Below, in pieces: positions 16,846-26,092 of a DNA stretch of 64,000 nucleotides (positions within the stretch are counted from its first letter, which is position 1; the number at the start of each line of letters is the position of its first letter). The position numbers and the translations under genes are program-made. Location of the stretch: assembly GCF_016907975.1 (NCBI RefSeq), contig NZ_JAFBCY010000001.1, positions 1 to 64,000 on the forward strand, in the 5' to 3' direction. The DNA comes from Methylopila capsulata. GTDB lineage: Bacteria > Pseudomonadota > Alphaproteobacteria > Rhizobiales > Methylopilaceae. The notes under the pieces are model-generated. The model saw nothing but the letters and a program-made list of their open reading frames with translations, was not told the DNA's origin and made no database searches.

Positions 16846-16960
16846 GCAAGACACCTACGCGCGGCCGGGGGGCCGCCGAGCCGGAAACGTCGCACGCCCC
16901 CCGCCGCCGGTTCAAGGCGATCGCCCCGAACGCGCGCCGGGAATTACATCCTGTGATTGT

Positions 16961-17009
16961 GTTGATCAACTAAATGTGCACCAATACGTGTATAGCGGCA
17001 TCGGTGCAC
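16961..17009. promoter_or_regulatory. Nested palindromes in the fumarase / restriction-enzyme intergenic region
   Basis: GTTGATCAAC (16961-16970) is a perfect 10-bp palindrome. It is followed by GTGCACC (16976-16982) and its inverse GGTGCAC (17003-17009), which flank ATACGTGTAT, itself nearly palindromic. This AT-richer stretch ends 11 bases before the restriction-modification start and is the best candidate for its operator region; it could also act on the divergent fumarase operon. Confidence 0.45.
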
Positions 17010-17020
17010 GGCGGGCGGGA

Positions 17021-20000
17021 ATGGCGTCGGAACAGGCGGTCGAGCGTTTCATCGCGCGCTGGCAGGGGAGAGTGGGCGGACAGGAGCGGGCGAACTACGC
17101 CTTGTTCCTGAGCGAGCTGACCGACGCGCTTGGCGTCGCCCGTCCCGACCCGGCGTCGGCGGAGACCGAAGAGAACGACTACGTCCTCGAGCGGGTGGTG
17201 AAGGAGACCGGACGCGACGGCGCCGTCTCCCGTAGGCGGATCGACCTCTACCGAAGGTCGAGGTTCGTGCTGGAGGCCAAGCAGTCGCGCATCCCCGGAG
17301 CGGCCAAGGCGCCGCTCGGCGCCACAGCCGGGCCGGAGCCGGCGACCCGTGGACGTCGCGGGGCCGACAAGGCCTGGGACGTGCTGATGATGAACGCCCG
17401 CAATCAGGCCGAGCATTACGTCCGCTGGCTTCCGGAGGGGCACGAACCGCCGCCGTTCGTCGTCGTCTGCGACGTCGGCCACTGCCTCGAGCTCTACGCC
17501 AACTTCCGCAAGGACGGCAAAGCCTACGACCAGTTTCCCGACCGGCAGGGCTACCGGATCTATCTCGAGGATCTGCGCCGTCCCGAGATCCGCGAGCGGT
17601 TGGTCAACGTGTGGAACGACCCGCTCGCGCTCGACCCCGCGCTGCACGCCTCTCGGGTCACCCGCGAGATCGCGGTCCGGCTCGCCGAGGTGTCGCGCCG
17701 TCTGGAGGCGAAAGGCCATGCGACCGAGGAGGTCGCGCAGTTCCTGATGCGCATGCTGTTCACGATGTTCGCGCAGGACGTGGAGCTGATCGAGCGCGGC
17801 GGCTTCAGCGCGCTGCTCGCCGAATGCGAGGCGGCGCCGGCCCGGTTCCAGCCCGTGGTCGGCCAGCTTTGGGAGGCCATGGACAAAGGCGGCTACGCCT
17901 TCGGGCTTAAAGCGCAGGTGCCGCGCTTCAACGGCGCCTTCTTCCGGGATTGCTCCGCGCTGCCGCTGGATAAGGCCGAGATCGCGGAGCTTCGGGCGGC
18001 CGCGTCCTACGACTGGCGCGAGGTCGAGCCCGCGATCTTCGGCGCGCTGCTGGAGAAGGCGCTCGACCCGGACGAGCGGAGCGCGCTGGGCGCGCATTAC
18101 ACCCCCCGCGCCTATGTCGAGCGGCTTGTGGTCGCGACCGTGATGGAGCCGCTGCGCGCGGACTGGGAGGCGGCTCTCGCCACCGCCGAGCGCCAGCGCG
18201 ACGAGGGACGCGCGGCGCAGGCGCTGAAGACGGTGCGGGGCTTCCATGCGCGCCTCTGCGCGACGCGCGTGCTCGACCCGGCCTGCGGCACCGGCAATTT
18301 CCTCTACGTGACGCTCGAGCTGATGAAGCGCCTCGAGGGCGAGGTGCTGGAGGCGCTCGCCGACCTCGGCGGGCAGGAGGCCCTCTCGGGTCTCGAAGGC
18401 CACACGGTCGACCCGCATCAGCTGCTGGGGCTCGAGAAGAACCCCCGCGCCGCGGCGATCGCCGAACTGGCGCTCTGGATCGGCTACCTGCAGTGGCACG
18501 CCCGCACCCGCGGCGGCGCGCCGAACGAGCCGATCCTGAAGGCCTTCCGCAACATAAAGGTCATGGACGCCGTGCTCGAGGCGGAGGAGGAGCTGGTCCG
18601 CGACGCCGCCGGCCGCCCGCTCCGGGACGGGCCGCGCGAGCGCACCCGCTACCGTAATCCTCGCCTGCCGGCCTGGCCGGACGCCGAGTTCATCGTGGGC
18701 AACCCGCCCTTCATCGGCGGCAAGGACCTGCGCGCGCGGCTTGGCGCGGACTACGCCGAGGCGCTGTGGGCCGCGAACCCCGGGATCAACGAGAGCGCGG
18801 ATCTCGTGATGCATTGGTGGGACCGCGCGGCCGCGATCCTCGCCGCGCAGGGCTCACCGCTGCGGCGCTTCGGCTTCGTGACCACGAATTCGATCAGCCA
18901 GGTGCTCCAGCGTCGGACGCTCGAGCGCCGCATGGGCGGAAAGGCGCCGATCTCGATCGTGATGGCGATCCCGGATCACCCTTGGACCAAGGCGGCGCGG
19001 GACAGCGCGGCGGTGCGCATCGCCATGACCGTGGCCGAGGCGGGCGTGAAGGACGGCGCCCTGCGCGAGGTCGTGCGGGAGGAGGGTCTCGCCACCGACG
19101 CGCCGCTGATCGAGCTGTCCGAGAGGCGCGGAAGGATCAACGCGGACCTGACGATCGGCGCCGACGTGGGGGCGGCGAAGGCGCTGCTTGCGAACGCCGG
19201 CCTTTCGTCGCCGGGCGTCAAGCTGCACGGGAAGGGCTTTATCGTACGGCCTCAGGACATCAGGACGCTCGGCGTGGACCGCAGGCAAGGCCTCGCCGAT
19301 CGGATTGTGCCGTACCGTCATGGACGCGATCTGACGGCGCGTCCTCGCGATGCGAAAGCGCTCGATCTCTACGGGCTCAGCGAGGAGCGCGTGCGTCGTG
19401 ACTTCCCGGAGGCCTATCAGCATCTCGCCGAGACCGTGAAAGTGGATCGGGCGAAGCAGCACGCGAAGTCGCCGACGAAGGACGCGGCGGACTACCTCGC
19501 GCAGTGGTGGGTCTTCGGAAAGCCCCGCCCCGATCTCAGGGACGCGCTTGGCGGGCTCGCGCGCTACGTGGTGACCGTCGAGACCTCGAAACACCGGGTC
19601 TTCCAGTTCCTCGGCGCGGAGATTCTGCCGGACAACATGCTCGTGGCCGTCGCAACCGACAGCGCCTTTCATCTCGGCGTCCTGTCGTCGCGCTTTCACG
19701 CGGCATGGGCGCTGGCCTCCGGCGGGTGGCTCGGGATCGGCAACGACCCCCGCTATTCCAAATCCCGCTGCTTCGACCCGTTTCCCTTCCCCAACCCCAC
19801 CCCGTCGCAGGCCGCGCGGATCGCGGCGATCGCGGAAGAGCTCGACGCGCATCGCAAGCGCGTCCTCCAGGAGCGGTCGAAGCTCACGCTCACCGGGCTC
19901 TACAACGTGCTGGAACGTCTGCGCGCCGGCGCCGCCCCGTCCGACCTGACGCCCGCGGAGCGGCGGGTCTTCGACGACGGCCTCGTCCTGATCCTGAAGG

Positions 20001-20458
20001 AACTGCACGACCGGCTCGACGTCGAGGTCGCCGGCGCCTACGGCTGGCCTGCCGATCTCCCCGTCGCGGACGCGGTGGCGCGGCTGGCGGCGTTGAACCT
20101 CGAGCGCCGCGCGGAGGAGGCGGCAGGGGTCGTGCGGTGGCTGCGGCCCGCCTATCAGGCGCCGCGCTTCGCCCGGGGCCGGGCCGCGGCGGACGATCGC
20201 GCCGGCCAGACCGAGGCGCCGCTCGCGGCGGTCGCCGCGCGCAAGCCCTCGTTCCCCAAGGAGGACATGGCCCAGACGGCGGCCGTCATCTTCGCGCTGC
20301 TGGAGGCGCGGGAGCCGATCGACGTGGGCTCGCTGGCCGACGCCTTCCGCGAGGGACGGCGCGCGACGCCGCGGATCGAGGCCACGCTCGCCGCGCTGGC
20401 GCGGATCGGCGCCGTTGCGTCGTCGGGCGTGACCTTTGCGCTGCGCGGCCATGCCTGA
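17021..20458 (+). CDS. MmeI-like single-chain restriction-modification enzyme (Type IIL/IIG)
   Basis: The 1145-residue protein combines cleavage, methylation and specificity. The N-terminal nuclease site is R-R-I-D-L-Y...F-V-L-E-A-K, giving D75-x9-E85-x-K87, the same spacing as in MmeI. A helical connector follows. The gamma-class adenine methyltransferase has motif I LDPACGTGNFLYVTL near residue 419 and motif IV IVGNPPFIGGK at 558-568. The region after about 800 should be the target-recognition domain. A C-terminal extension ends in a winged-helix-like segment, making it longer than MmeI (about 920 residues). ATG 17021 matches the family start. No separate methyltransferase, specificity or control gene is adjacent. 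Its base composition resembles its neighbours, so recent transfer is not obvious. Confidence 0.88.
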   Translation: MASEQAVERFIARWQGRVGGQERANYALFLSELTDALGVARPDPASAETEENDYVLERVVKETGRDGAVSRRRIDLYRRSRFVLEAKQSRIPGAAKAPLGATAGPEPATRGRRGADKAWDVLMMNARNQAEHYVRWLPEGHEPPPFVVVCDVGHCLELYANFRKDGKAYDQFPDRQGYRIYLEDLRRPEIRERLVNVWNDPLALDPALHASRVTREIAVRLAEVSRRLEAKGHATEEVAQFLMRMLFTMFAQDVELIERGGFSALLAECEAAPARFQPVVGQLWEAMDKGGYAFGLKAQVPRFNGAFFRDCSALPLDKAEIAELRAAASYDWREVEPAIFGALLEKALDPDERSALGAHYTPRAYVERLVVATVMEPLRADWEAALATAERQRDEGRAAQALKTVRGFHARLCATRVLDPACGTGNFLYVTLELMKRLEGEVLEALADLGGQEALSGLEGHTVDPHQLLGLEKNPRAAAIAELALWIGYLQWHARTRGGAPNEPILKAFRNIKVMDAVLEAEEELVRDAAGRPLRDGPRERTRYRNPRLPAWPDAEFIVGNPPFIGGKDLRARLGADYAEALWAANPGINESADLVMHWWDRAAAILAAQGSPLRRFGFVTTNSISQVLQRRTLERRMGGKAPISIVMAIPDHPWTKAARDSAAVRIAMTVAEAGVKDGALREVVREEGLATDAPLIELSERRGRINADLTIGADVGAAKALLANAGLSSPGVKLHGKGFIVRPQDIRTLGVDRRQGLADRIVPYRHGRDLTARPRDAKALDLYGLSEERVRRDFPEAYQHLAETVKVDRAKQHAKSPTKDAADYLAQWWVFGKPRPDLRDALGGLARYVVTVETSKHRVFQFLGAEILPDNMLVAVATDSAFHLGVLSSRFHAAWALASGGWLGIGNDPRYSKSRCFDPFPFPNPTPSQAARIAAIAEELDAHRKRVLQERSKLTLTGLYNVLERLRAGAAPSDLTPAERRVFDDGLVLILKELHDRLDVEVAGAYGWPADLPVADAVARLAALNLERRAEEAAGVVRWLRPAYQAPRFARGRAAADDRAGQTEAPLAAVAARKPSFPKEDMAQTAAVIFALLEAREPIDVGSLADAFREGRRATPRIEATLAALARIGAVASSGVTFALRGHA

Positions 20459-20537
20459 CCCTTCCGGCCACGACGCCACGCCCTAGCTTCGCTGTCGCAT
20501 CCCGGCGCCGTGGGCGCGACAGCGAGGGCTCACACGA

Positions 20538-21335
20538 ATGGACATCCGACTCGACGGCCAGATCGCCATCGTCACCGGCGCGTCGAGCGGCATCGGCCGC
20601 GCCGTCGCCCGCGGGTTCGCCCTGTCCGGCGCCAAGGTCGCGGTGAACTACCGGTCGGGCGCGGACGAGGCCCAGGCGCTGGCGCGCGAGATTGCGGAGG
20701 CCGGCGGCGAGGCCTTCGCCGTCCGCGCCGACGTCTCGGACAAGGACCAGGTCGACGCGATGTTCGCCAAGACCGTGGAGCGCTGGGGCGGGGTCGACAT
20801 CGTGGTCGCCAACGCGGGCCTGCAGAAGGACGCGGACAGCTTCGAGATGACGTTGGACGACTGGCGGCAGGTGATCGACGTTAACCTGACGGGCCAGTTC
20901 CTCTGCGCGCAGGCCGCGATCCGGCGGTTCCGGGAGCAAGGCGATCGCGGCGTCTCGCGCTCCCGCGGCAAGCTCGTCTGCATGAGCTCGGTGCATGAGG
21001 TCATTCCGTGGGCGGGCCACGTCAACTACGCCGCCTCCAAGGGCGGGATCGCGCTGATGATGAAGACGCTGGCGCAGGAGGTCGCCGAGCTTGGCGTCCG
21101 GGTGAACGCCATCGCGCCCGGGGCGATCCGCACCGCCATCAACGCGGAGGAGCTGGACGGCGAGAATGGCGAGCAGGTGCTGAAGCTCATCCCCTACGGT
21201 CGGATCGGGGACGCCGAGGACATCGCCGACGTCGCGACCTGGCTCGTCTCCGACAAGGCCGACTACGTCGTGGGCGCGACGATCTTCGTCGACGGCGGGA
21301 TGACGCTGTACCCGGCCTTCCGCGACAATGGCTGA
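20538..21335 (+). CDS. SDR-family oxidoreductase, glucose 1-dehydrogenase-like
   Basis: The 265-residue classical short-chain dehydrogenase has the nucleotide motif TGASSGIG, the structural NAG (VVANAG), the catalytic Ser in VCMSSVHE and the Y-x-x-x-K pair in NYAASKGG. The strand-6 PG motif appears in AIAPGAIRT. Overall similarity is greatest to glucose 1-dehydrogenases, which oxidise glucose to gluconolactone, but substrate prediction in this family is weak. The downstream GH15 gene overlaps its stop by 8 bases, so the pair is translationally coupled; glucose released by the glycosidase could be its substrate. That link is inference. Confidence 0.88.
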   Translation: MDIRLDGQIAIVTGASSGIGRAVARGFALSGAKVAVNYRSGADEAQALAREIAEAGGEAFAVRADVSDKDQVDAMFAKTVERWGGVDIVVANAGLQKDADSFEMTLDDWRQVIDVNLTGQFLCAQAAIRRFREQGDRGVSRSRGKLVCMSSVHEVIPWAGHVNYAASKGGIALMMKTLAQEVAELGVRVNAIAPGAIRTAINAEELDGENGEQVLKLIPYGRIGDAEDIADVATWLVSDKADYVVGATIFVDGGMTLYPAFRDNG

Positions 21336-23133
21336 GGCCGACGCACCGGCGTGCGCTATCGAAGAGCATGCGCTGATCGGCGACATGGCGACGGCCGCCC
21401 TCGTGTCGCGCGAGGGCTCGATCGACTTCCTGTGCTGGCCGCGGTTCGACAGCCCCAGCGTGTTCGCAGGTCTGCTCGATCCCGCGAGAGGCGGTCACTT
21501 CACCATCCGGCCGAAGCTCGCGGGCGCGACCACCCGCCAGCTCTACCTGCCGGACACCAACGTCGTGGTCACCCGCTGGCTGAGCCATGACGGCAGCGCC
21601 GAGCTCACCGACGGCATGCGGCCGGTCTGCGGCGAAGACGGCGGCGGGCCGCAGATCCTGCGGAGGGTGGAGGCCACGCGCGGCGAGGTGACCTTCTCCA
21701 TCGCCTGCCGCCCGCGCTTCGACTACGCCCGGGCTCGGGGCGAGACGCGCCGGGCCAAGCGGGGCGTCACCTTCCGCTTCGAGGAGCTCACCCTGCGCCT
21801 CGCCTCCGACATTCCCCTGCGCGTGCGGGGAGGCGACGCCGTCGCGGAGTTCACGCTGAACAAAGGCGAGGTCGCCTGGTTCGTGCTGGACGGCGGCGAG
21901 CATGAGCCGCTGTCCGCCGATCAGGCCCAGCTCTCGCTCGACGAGGCGGTCGCCTGGTGGCGGCGCTGGGTCGCGCAGTCCACCTACCAGGGCCGCTGGC
22001 GCGAGACGGTGACGCGATCGGCGCTTGCGCTCAAGCTGATGACCTCGCGCGACTTCGGCTCGATCGTGGCGGCGCCGACCTTCGGCCTGCCGGAGGCGAT
22101 CGGCTTCGGCCGCAACTGGGACTACCGCGCCACCTGGGTGCGGGACGCCTCCTTCACGGTCTACGCGTTCATGCGCCTTGGATTCCGGGACGAAGCGCTC
22201 GCCTTCGTGCGCTGGATCGCCGAGCGGGTGCAGGGCGAGAAGGACGGCGTGATCCGCCTGATGTACGCGCTCGACGGCGGCCCGACTCCGGCGGAGGAGG
22301 AGCTGCCGCATCTCGCCGGATACCGCGGCTCGCAGCCGGTGCGCATCGGCAACGCCGCCGCCAGCCAGAGCCAGCTTGATATCTACGGCGAGCTGCTCGA
22401 CGCGGTGTACCTCAACGACAAGTACGGTCAGGCGATGTCCGCCGACGGCTGGACCCGCACGCGCCGGATCGTCGATCACGCCTGCGCCGTCTGGCGGGAC
22501 AAGGACGCCGGCATCTGGGAGATGCGGGGCGAGACGCGCGCCTTCCTGCACTCGCGCCTGATGTGCTGGGTCGCCGTCGACCGGGCGCTGCGGCTCGCGC
22601 TTAAGCGATCGCTGCCGGCGCCCGTCGCGGATTGGACGGCGGCGCGCGACGCGATCCACGACGACATCTGGAACACGTTCTACGACGCCAAGCTCGGCCA
22701 CTTCGTGGCGAGCGCGGAGGGAGGAGCGCTCGACGGGGCGCTGCTGCTGATGCCGCTTGTCCGCTTCTGCAGCGCCACCGACCCCAAGTGGTTGGCGACG
22801 CTCGAAGCCATCAAGCGGGACCTCGGCGACGACTCGATGATCTTCCGCTACCGCTGCGACGACGGCCTGGAGGGGGAGGAGGGCGCCTTCTCCGCCTGTT
22901 CGTTCTGGTACGTGGAGTGCCTCGCCCGCGCCGGGCGACTGGACGAGGCCCAGCTTTGTTTCTCGAAACTCCTCGCGTATCGCAACCATGTCGGGCTTTA
23001 CGCCGAGGAGATCGGACGCGACGGAAGCGCATTGGGCAACTTCCCCCAAGCATTGACCCATCTCGCGCTGATCAGCGCCGCGCATTTTCTCGACAGGGAG
23101 CTGAGCGGGCGTCGCTCCACTTGGAGCCCGTGA
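21328..23133 (+). CDS. Glycoside hydrolase family 15 protein (glucoamylase/trehalase type)
   Basis: The 601-residue protein has the bacterial GH15 layout: an N-terminal beta domain beginning EEHALIGDMATAALVSREGS, then an (alpha/alpha)6 barrel. Barrel motifs include GRNWDYRATWVRDASF, EEGAFSACSFWYVECLA and YAEEIGRDGSALGNFPQAL; the first Glu of the EEIG segment (about residue 559) is the expected catalytic acid or base. There is no signal peptide, so it acts in the cytosol. Members hydrolyse alpha-glucosidic bonds in oligosaccharides or trehalose. The ATG overlaps the SDR gene's end. Length and motif order are normal for the family. Confidence 0.9.
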   Translation: MAEADAPACAIEEHALIGDMATAALVSREGSIDFLCWPRFDSPSVFAGLLDPARGGHFTIRPKLAGATTRQLYLPDTNVVVTRWLSHDGSAELTDGMRPVCGEDGGGPQILRRVEATRGEVTFSIACRPRFDYARARGETRRAKRGVTFRFEELTLRLASDIPLRVRGGDAVAEFTLNKGEVAWFVLDGGEHEPLSADQAQLSLDEAVAWWRRWVAQSTYQGRWRETVTRSALALKLMTSRDFGSIVAAPTFGLPEAIGFGRNWDYRATWVRDASFTVYAFMRLGFRDEALAFVRWIAERVQGEKDGVIRLMYALDGGPTPAEEELPHLAGYRGSQPVRIGNAAASQSQLDIYGELLDAVYLNDKYGQAMSADGWTRTRRIVDHACAVWRDKDAGIWEMRGETRAFLHSRLMCWVAVDRALRLALKRSLPAPVADWTAARDAIHDDIWNTFYDAKLGHFVASAEGGALDGALLLMPLVRFCSATDPKWLATLEAIKRDLGDDSMIFRYRCDDGLEGEEGAFSACSFWYVECLARAGRLDEAQLCFSKLLAYRNHVGLYAEEIGRDGSALGNFPQALTHLALISAAHFLDRELSGRRSTWSP

Positions 23134-23224
23134 GGCAAGACAGCCGCGTTTCGCGAAATGATCGATGGAACGTTTTTTGACGTACCGCCGTTTGTTCACC
23201 GAGGGGAATGATGGAGGTTTTCAG

Positions 23225-23608
23225 ATGCGCAAGGGCATCACCGCTTTCGTTCTGGCGCTCGGCGTCGCTCTGCCGACCGCGTCCATGGCTCAGGAAGGCA
23301 CGGCGGCGGGCGTCGCCGGCGGCGCGGCCACAGGAGCCGTGCTCGGCGGCCCGGTCGGCGCCGCGGCTGGCGCTGTCGCCGGCGGCGTGGCCGGCACGCT
23401 GATGGCCCCGCCCAAGCAGGTCAAGGAGTACGTCGTGCGCGACGAGCGCCCGTCGATCGCCTACGAGGGCGAGGTCGTCGTCGGCAAGCCGCTGCCGGAG
23501 ACCGTCGAGGTCTACCGGGTGCCGGACAGCGACTACAGCTACACGGTCGTCAACGACCGGCGCTACATCATCGACGACGACCGCACGGTGGTCGAAATCG
23601 TCGAATAA
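23225..23608 (+). CDS. Periplasmic DUF1236 protein with glycine-zipper segment
   Basis: The 127-residue product has a clear signal peptide (MRKGITAFVLALGVALPTAS, cleaved after about A-S-M-A). A Gly/Ala repeat region (GVAGGAATGAVLGGPVGAAA) follows, of glycine-zipper type. The C-terminal DUF1236-like domain contains GKPLPETVEVYRVPD and VVNDRRYIIDDD. DUF1236 proteins are common, often in several copies, in Hyphomicrobiales and their function is unknown; an envelope role is likely. ATG 23225 is 7 bases after GGAGG. A very strong hairpin follows the stop, so the gene is probably transcribed alone. Confidence 0.8.
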   Translation: MRKGITAFVLALGVALPTASMAQEGTAAGVAGGAATGAVLGGPVGAAAGAVAGGVAGTLMAPPKQVKEYVVRDERPSIAYEGEVVVGKPLPETVEVYRVPDSDYSYTVVNDRRYIIDDDRTVVEIVE

Positions 23609-23631
23609 GCCGACTGTCGCGTTGACGCGTG

Positions 23632-23669
23632 CGAACGCCCCTGCATCCTGCCGGATGCAGGGGCGTTCG
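23632..23669 (+). terminator. Perfect 17-bp hairpin between the DUF1236 and cupin genes
   Basis: CGAACGCCCCTGCATCC (23632-23648) pairs perfectly with GGATGCAGGGGCGTTCG (23653-23669) around a TGCC loop. It lies 24 bases after the DUF1236 stop and 22 bases before the cupin ATG. There is no T tract, so it may be a factor-assisted terminator, an mRNA-stabilising hairpin or an attenuator for the cupin gene. Confidence 0.7.
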
Positions 23670-23690
23670 GCGTTCAGGGAGATGCAGGGC

Positions 23691-24176
23691 ATGAGCGGTC
23701 ACGACCATTCGCACGAGCGCTGGAAGCACGACGGCGTCCGCGTGATCAAAGGCGACCAGCTCGACCCGAACACCGCCCAGACGCCGGGCATGTTCCGGCA
23801 AGCCGCGATCAACCACGCCCGCGTCGGCGCCCAGAAGATCTGGGCCGGGACGGTCGCGATCGAGCCGAACGCAAAGACGGGCGTGCATCACCACGGCGCG
23901 CTGGAGAGCGTGATCTACGTGGTGAGCGGCCGGGCGCGGATGCGCTGGGGCGAGCGTCTCGAGTACGTGGCCGAGGCCGGCCCCGGCGACTTCATCTTCG
24001 TGCCGCCCTACGTGCCGCACCAGGAGATCAACGCCGATCCGGATCAGCCGCTTCAGTGCGTGCTCGTGCGCTCCGACAACGAGGCGGTGGTGGTGAACAT
24101 CACCGACGTCGAACCGGTCGAGGCCCCGGAGGAGGTCTACTGGGTGGACCCAATCCACACGCGCCCAGAGGGGTAG
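23691..24176 (+). CDS. Cupin-domain protein
   Basis: The 161-residue protein has a single conserved beta barrel. Cupin motif 1 is GVHHHGALESVIYVVSGRAR, with the three His and the Glu that bind metal, and motif 2 is PGDFIFVPPYVPHQEIN, with the fourth ligand His. The His-rich start (MSGHDHSHERW) may also bind metal. There is no signal peptide. Single cupins include dioxygenases, isomerases and storage or sensing proteins, so the activity is not predictable. ATG 23691 is 5 bases after CAGGG; an ATG three codons upstream abuts the ribosome site. Confidence 0.82.
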   Translation: MSGHDHSHERWKHDGVRVIKGDQLDPNTAQTPGMFRQAAINHARVGAQKIWAGTVAIEPNAKTGVHHHGALESVIYVVSGRARMRWGERLEYVAEAGPGDFIFVPPYVPHQEINADPDQPLQCVLVRSDNEAVVVNITDVEPVEAPEEVYWVDPIHTRPEG

Positions 24177-24220
24177 ATCGGCCGGCTGAACGTTCGGAGC
24201 GCCAGAGCGCGACGTCGTCG

Positions 24221-24356
24221 CCCCCTCTCCCCCTGCGGGAGAGGGTAGGGGGTGAGGGGTCGCCCGGGACGACCTCGTCGCTGTTCAGGATGTCCCGGAC
24301 GACCCCTCATCCGGCGCTCCGCGCCACCTTCTCCCACAAGGGGCGAAGGGAAGGGA
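24221..24356. repeat. Dispersed intergenic palindromic repeat, CCCTCTCCC type
   Basis: This element has three hairpins: CCCTCTCCC/GGGAGAGGG (24223-24231 with 24237-24245), a long stem of 18 bp with one mismatch (24253-24270 with 24292-24309), and CCTTC/GAAGG near 24327-24349. The sequence style matches the widespread proteobacterial intergenic repeat found at operon ends. It fills the gap between the convergent cupin and moeA genes and may stop transcription from both sides. Confidence 0.8.
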
Positions 24357-24380
24357 GACCGAGCGCCGCTGACATTCGGC

Positions 24381-25598
24381 TCAATACGGGTGCGGCAGCG
24401 GCAGGAACCGGCAGGGATCGCCGGCCTTCCCAGCGGGCGCGTGAGGCGGGCGCATCAACAGCCCTTCGGCCTCCGCCAGCGGCCTCAGCATCGAGGAATC
24501 CTGACGCGGAAACGCGGTGACCACCGCGACGCCGTCCGGGCCGATCTCGATCGCGGCGCGCAGGTAGTCCTCGCGACGGTCGTTTTCCGGCATGTCCCGG
24601 CCGAGGCGACCGACGACCAACGCCGGTTCGACGTCCGTGCGGCCCGACAGCCGCCTCAGCGCCGGCGTCAGGAACAGCAGCGAGCAGACGATCGCCGACA
24701 CCGGGTTGCCCGGGAGCCCGAGCACCAATGTCCCGCCGCGCCGGCCGGCCATCATCGGCTTGCCCGGCCGCATCGCGATCTTCCAGAAGTCGAGCGCGAC
24801 GCCGGCCTCCTCCAGCACGGGACGGACAAGGTCGTGGTCGCCCACCGAGGCGCCGCCGAGCGTCACCAGGATGTCGACCTCGTCGGCGAAGGCGCGGCCG
24901 ACGGCGGCCCCGATCGCCGCCCGATCGTCGGGCGCGACGCCGAGATCGAGCGCGATCCCGCCTTCACCGGCCACGACCGCCGCGATCGCGAAGGCGTTCG
25001 ACGCGACGATCTGGTCGGGACCGACCGGCTCGCCGGGCAGCACCAGTTCGTCGCCGGTGGCGAGGATGGCGACCCGGGGTCTCGCGGCGGCCTGGACCGT
25101 CGGATGCCCGAGCGCCGCGGCGAGCGCGAGGTCCCGCGCGCCGAGCCTGCGGCCAGGGTGCAGGAGCGTCTCGCCGGCGGTGAAGTCGATGCCGGTCTTG
25201 CGGATGTGGCGCCCGCGCTGGACGGCCTCGCCGACGACGATCGCGTCGCCGTCGCGGCTCGCGTCCTCCTGCAGCAGCACGCCGTCCGCGCCTGCGGGGA
25301 CGGGCGCACCGGTGAAGATGCGCACCGTCTGCCCCGGCTTCAGCGCCCCGCCGAAGCTCCGGCCGGCCGCCGCCTCGCCGACGACCGTCAGGCGCGCGCC
25401 GAGCGTCGCGTCGTCGGCGCGCGCCGCGTAGCCGTCCATGGCAGAGCAGTCCCAGGGCGGCTGGGTGCGCAGCGCCGCGATCGGGGCCGCGAGCGTGCGG
25501 CCGAGAGCCTCGCCGAGAGCGACGGTTTCCGCGGGCTTCGGCGCGACCGCGGCGAGGATCCGCGCGCGCGCCTCCGTGACGGGCAGCAGATCGCTCAC
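24381..25598 (-). CDS. moeA: Molybdopterin molybdenumtransferase
   Basis: MoeA inserts molybdate into adenylylated molybdopterin in the last steps of Mo-cofactor synthesis. The 405-residue protein has the N-terminal MoeA linker, the substrate region [25 protein letters not shown], and the MogA-like domain [11 protein letters not shown] with [13 protein letters not shown] and MRPGKPMM. Domain IV closes the C-terminus. The GTG start shares bases with the moaC stop (GTGA), so translation is coupled. Methylotrophs need molybdenum or tungsten enzymes such as formate dehydrogenases, but no such enzyme gene is in this window. Confidence 0.95.
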   Translation of the reverse strand: MSDLLPVTEARARILAAVAPKPAETVALGEALGRTLAAPIAALRTQPPWDCSAMDGYAARADDATLGARLTVVGEAAAGRSFGGALKPGQTVRIFTGAPVPAGADGVLLQEDASRDGDAIVVGEAVQRGRHIRKTGIDFTAGETLLHPGRRLGARDLALAAALGHPTVQAAARPRVAILATGDELVLPGEPVGPDQIVASNAFAIAAVVAGEGGIALDLGVAPDDRAAIGAAVGRAFADEVDILVTLGGASVGDHDLVRPVLEEAGVALDFWKIAMRPGKPMMAGRRGGTLVLGLPGNPVSAIVCSLLFLTPALRRLSGRTDVEPALVVGRLGRDMPENDRREDYLRAAIEIGPDGVAVVTAFPRQDSSMLRPLAEAEGLLMRPPHAPAGKAGDPCRFLPLPHPY

Positions 25599-26092
25599 GA
25601 AAACTCCTCGACGCGGAAGTCGCCGGAGCGGCCGCCGGACTTCGCGACCAGCCGCACGCCGTCGATGCGCATGCCGCGGTCGACCGCCTTGGTCATGTCG
25701 TAGATCGTGAGGCAGGCGACGGAGACGGCGGTCAGCGCCTCCATCTCCACGCCTGTCGGGCCGGTGGTGCGCGCGGTCGCGGTGACGACGACGCCGGGCA
25801 GCGAGGAGTCCGGCGTCAGCTCTACCGACACCTTCGACAGCAGCAACTGATGGCAGAGCGGGATCAGCTCATGCGTCCGCTTGGCGGCCATGATGCCGGC
25901 AAGCCGGGCGGTTCCCAGCACGTCGCCCTTCTTGGCGTCGCCGGCCTCCACGAGCTTGAAGGTCTCGAGCGCCATCACGACGCGGCCCTCCGCCGTCGCC
26001 TCGCGCGACGTCGCGGTCTTTTCGCCGACGTCGACCATGTTGGCTTCGCCGGAGGACGACAGATGGGTGAGCGAGGCGTCGGACGAGGTCAC
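25595..26092 (-). CDS. moaC: Cyclic pyranopterin monophosphate synthase accessory protein MoaC
   Basis: MoaC works with MoaA to convert GTP to cyclic pyranopterin monophosphate. The 165-residue protein contains the family core: [16 protein letters not shown], then [41 protein letters not shown] and the C-terminal [12 protein letters not shown]. The GTG at 26092 is chosen because it overlaps the stop of the upstream membrane protein and gives the normal family length; a longer frame to 26332 would run into that gene. The trpC-moaC-moeA order is usual in Hyphomicrobiales, but here two membrane-protein genes intervene after trpC. Confidence 0.95.
   Translation of the reverse strand: MTSSDASLTHLSSSGEANMVDVGEKTATSREATAEGRVVMALETFKLVEAGDAKKGDVLGTARLAGIMAAKRTHELIPLCHQLLLSKVSVELTPDSSLPGVVVTATARTTGPTGVEMEALTAVSVACLTIYDMTKAVDRGMRIDGVRLVAKSGGRSGDFRVEEFS

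Noticed and set aside
16961..17020. A control (C) protein gene for the restriction enzyme
   Set aside because: There is no small helix-turn-helix ORF between the fumarase start and the restriction-enzyme start; only palindromes are present.
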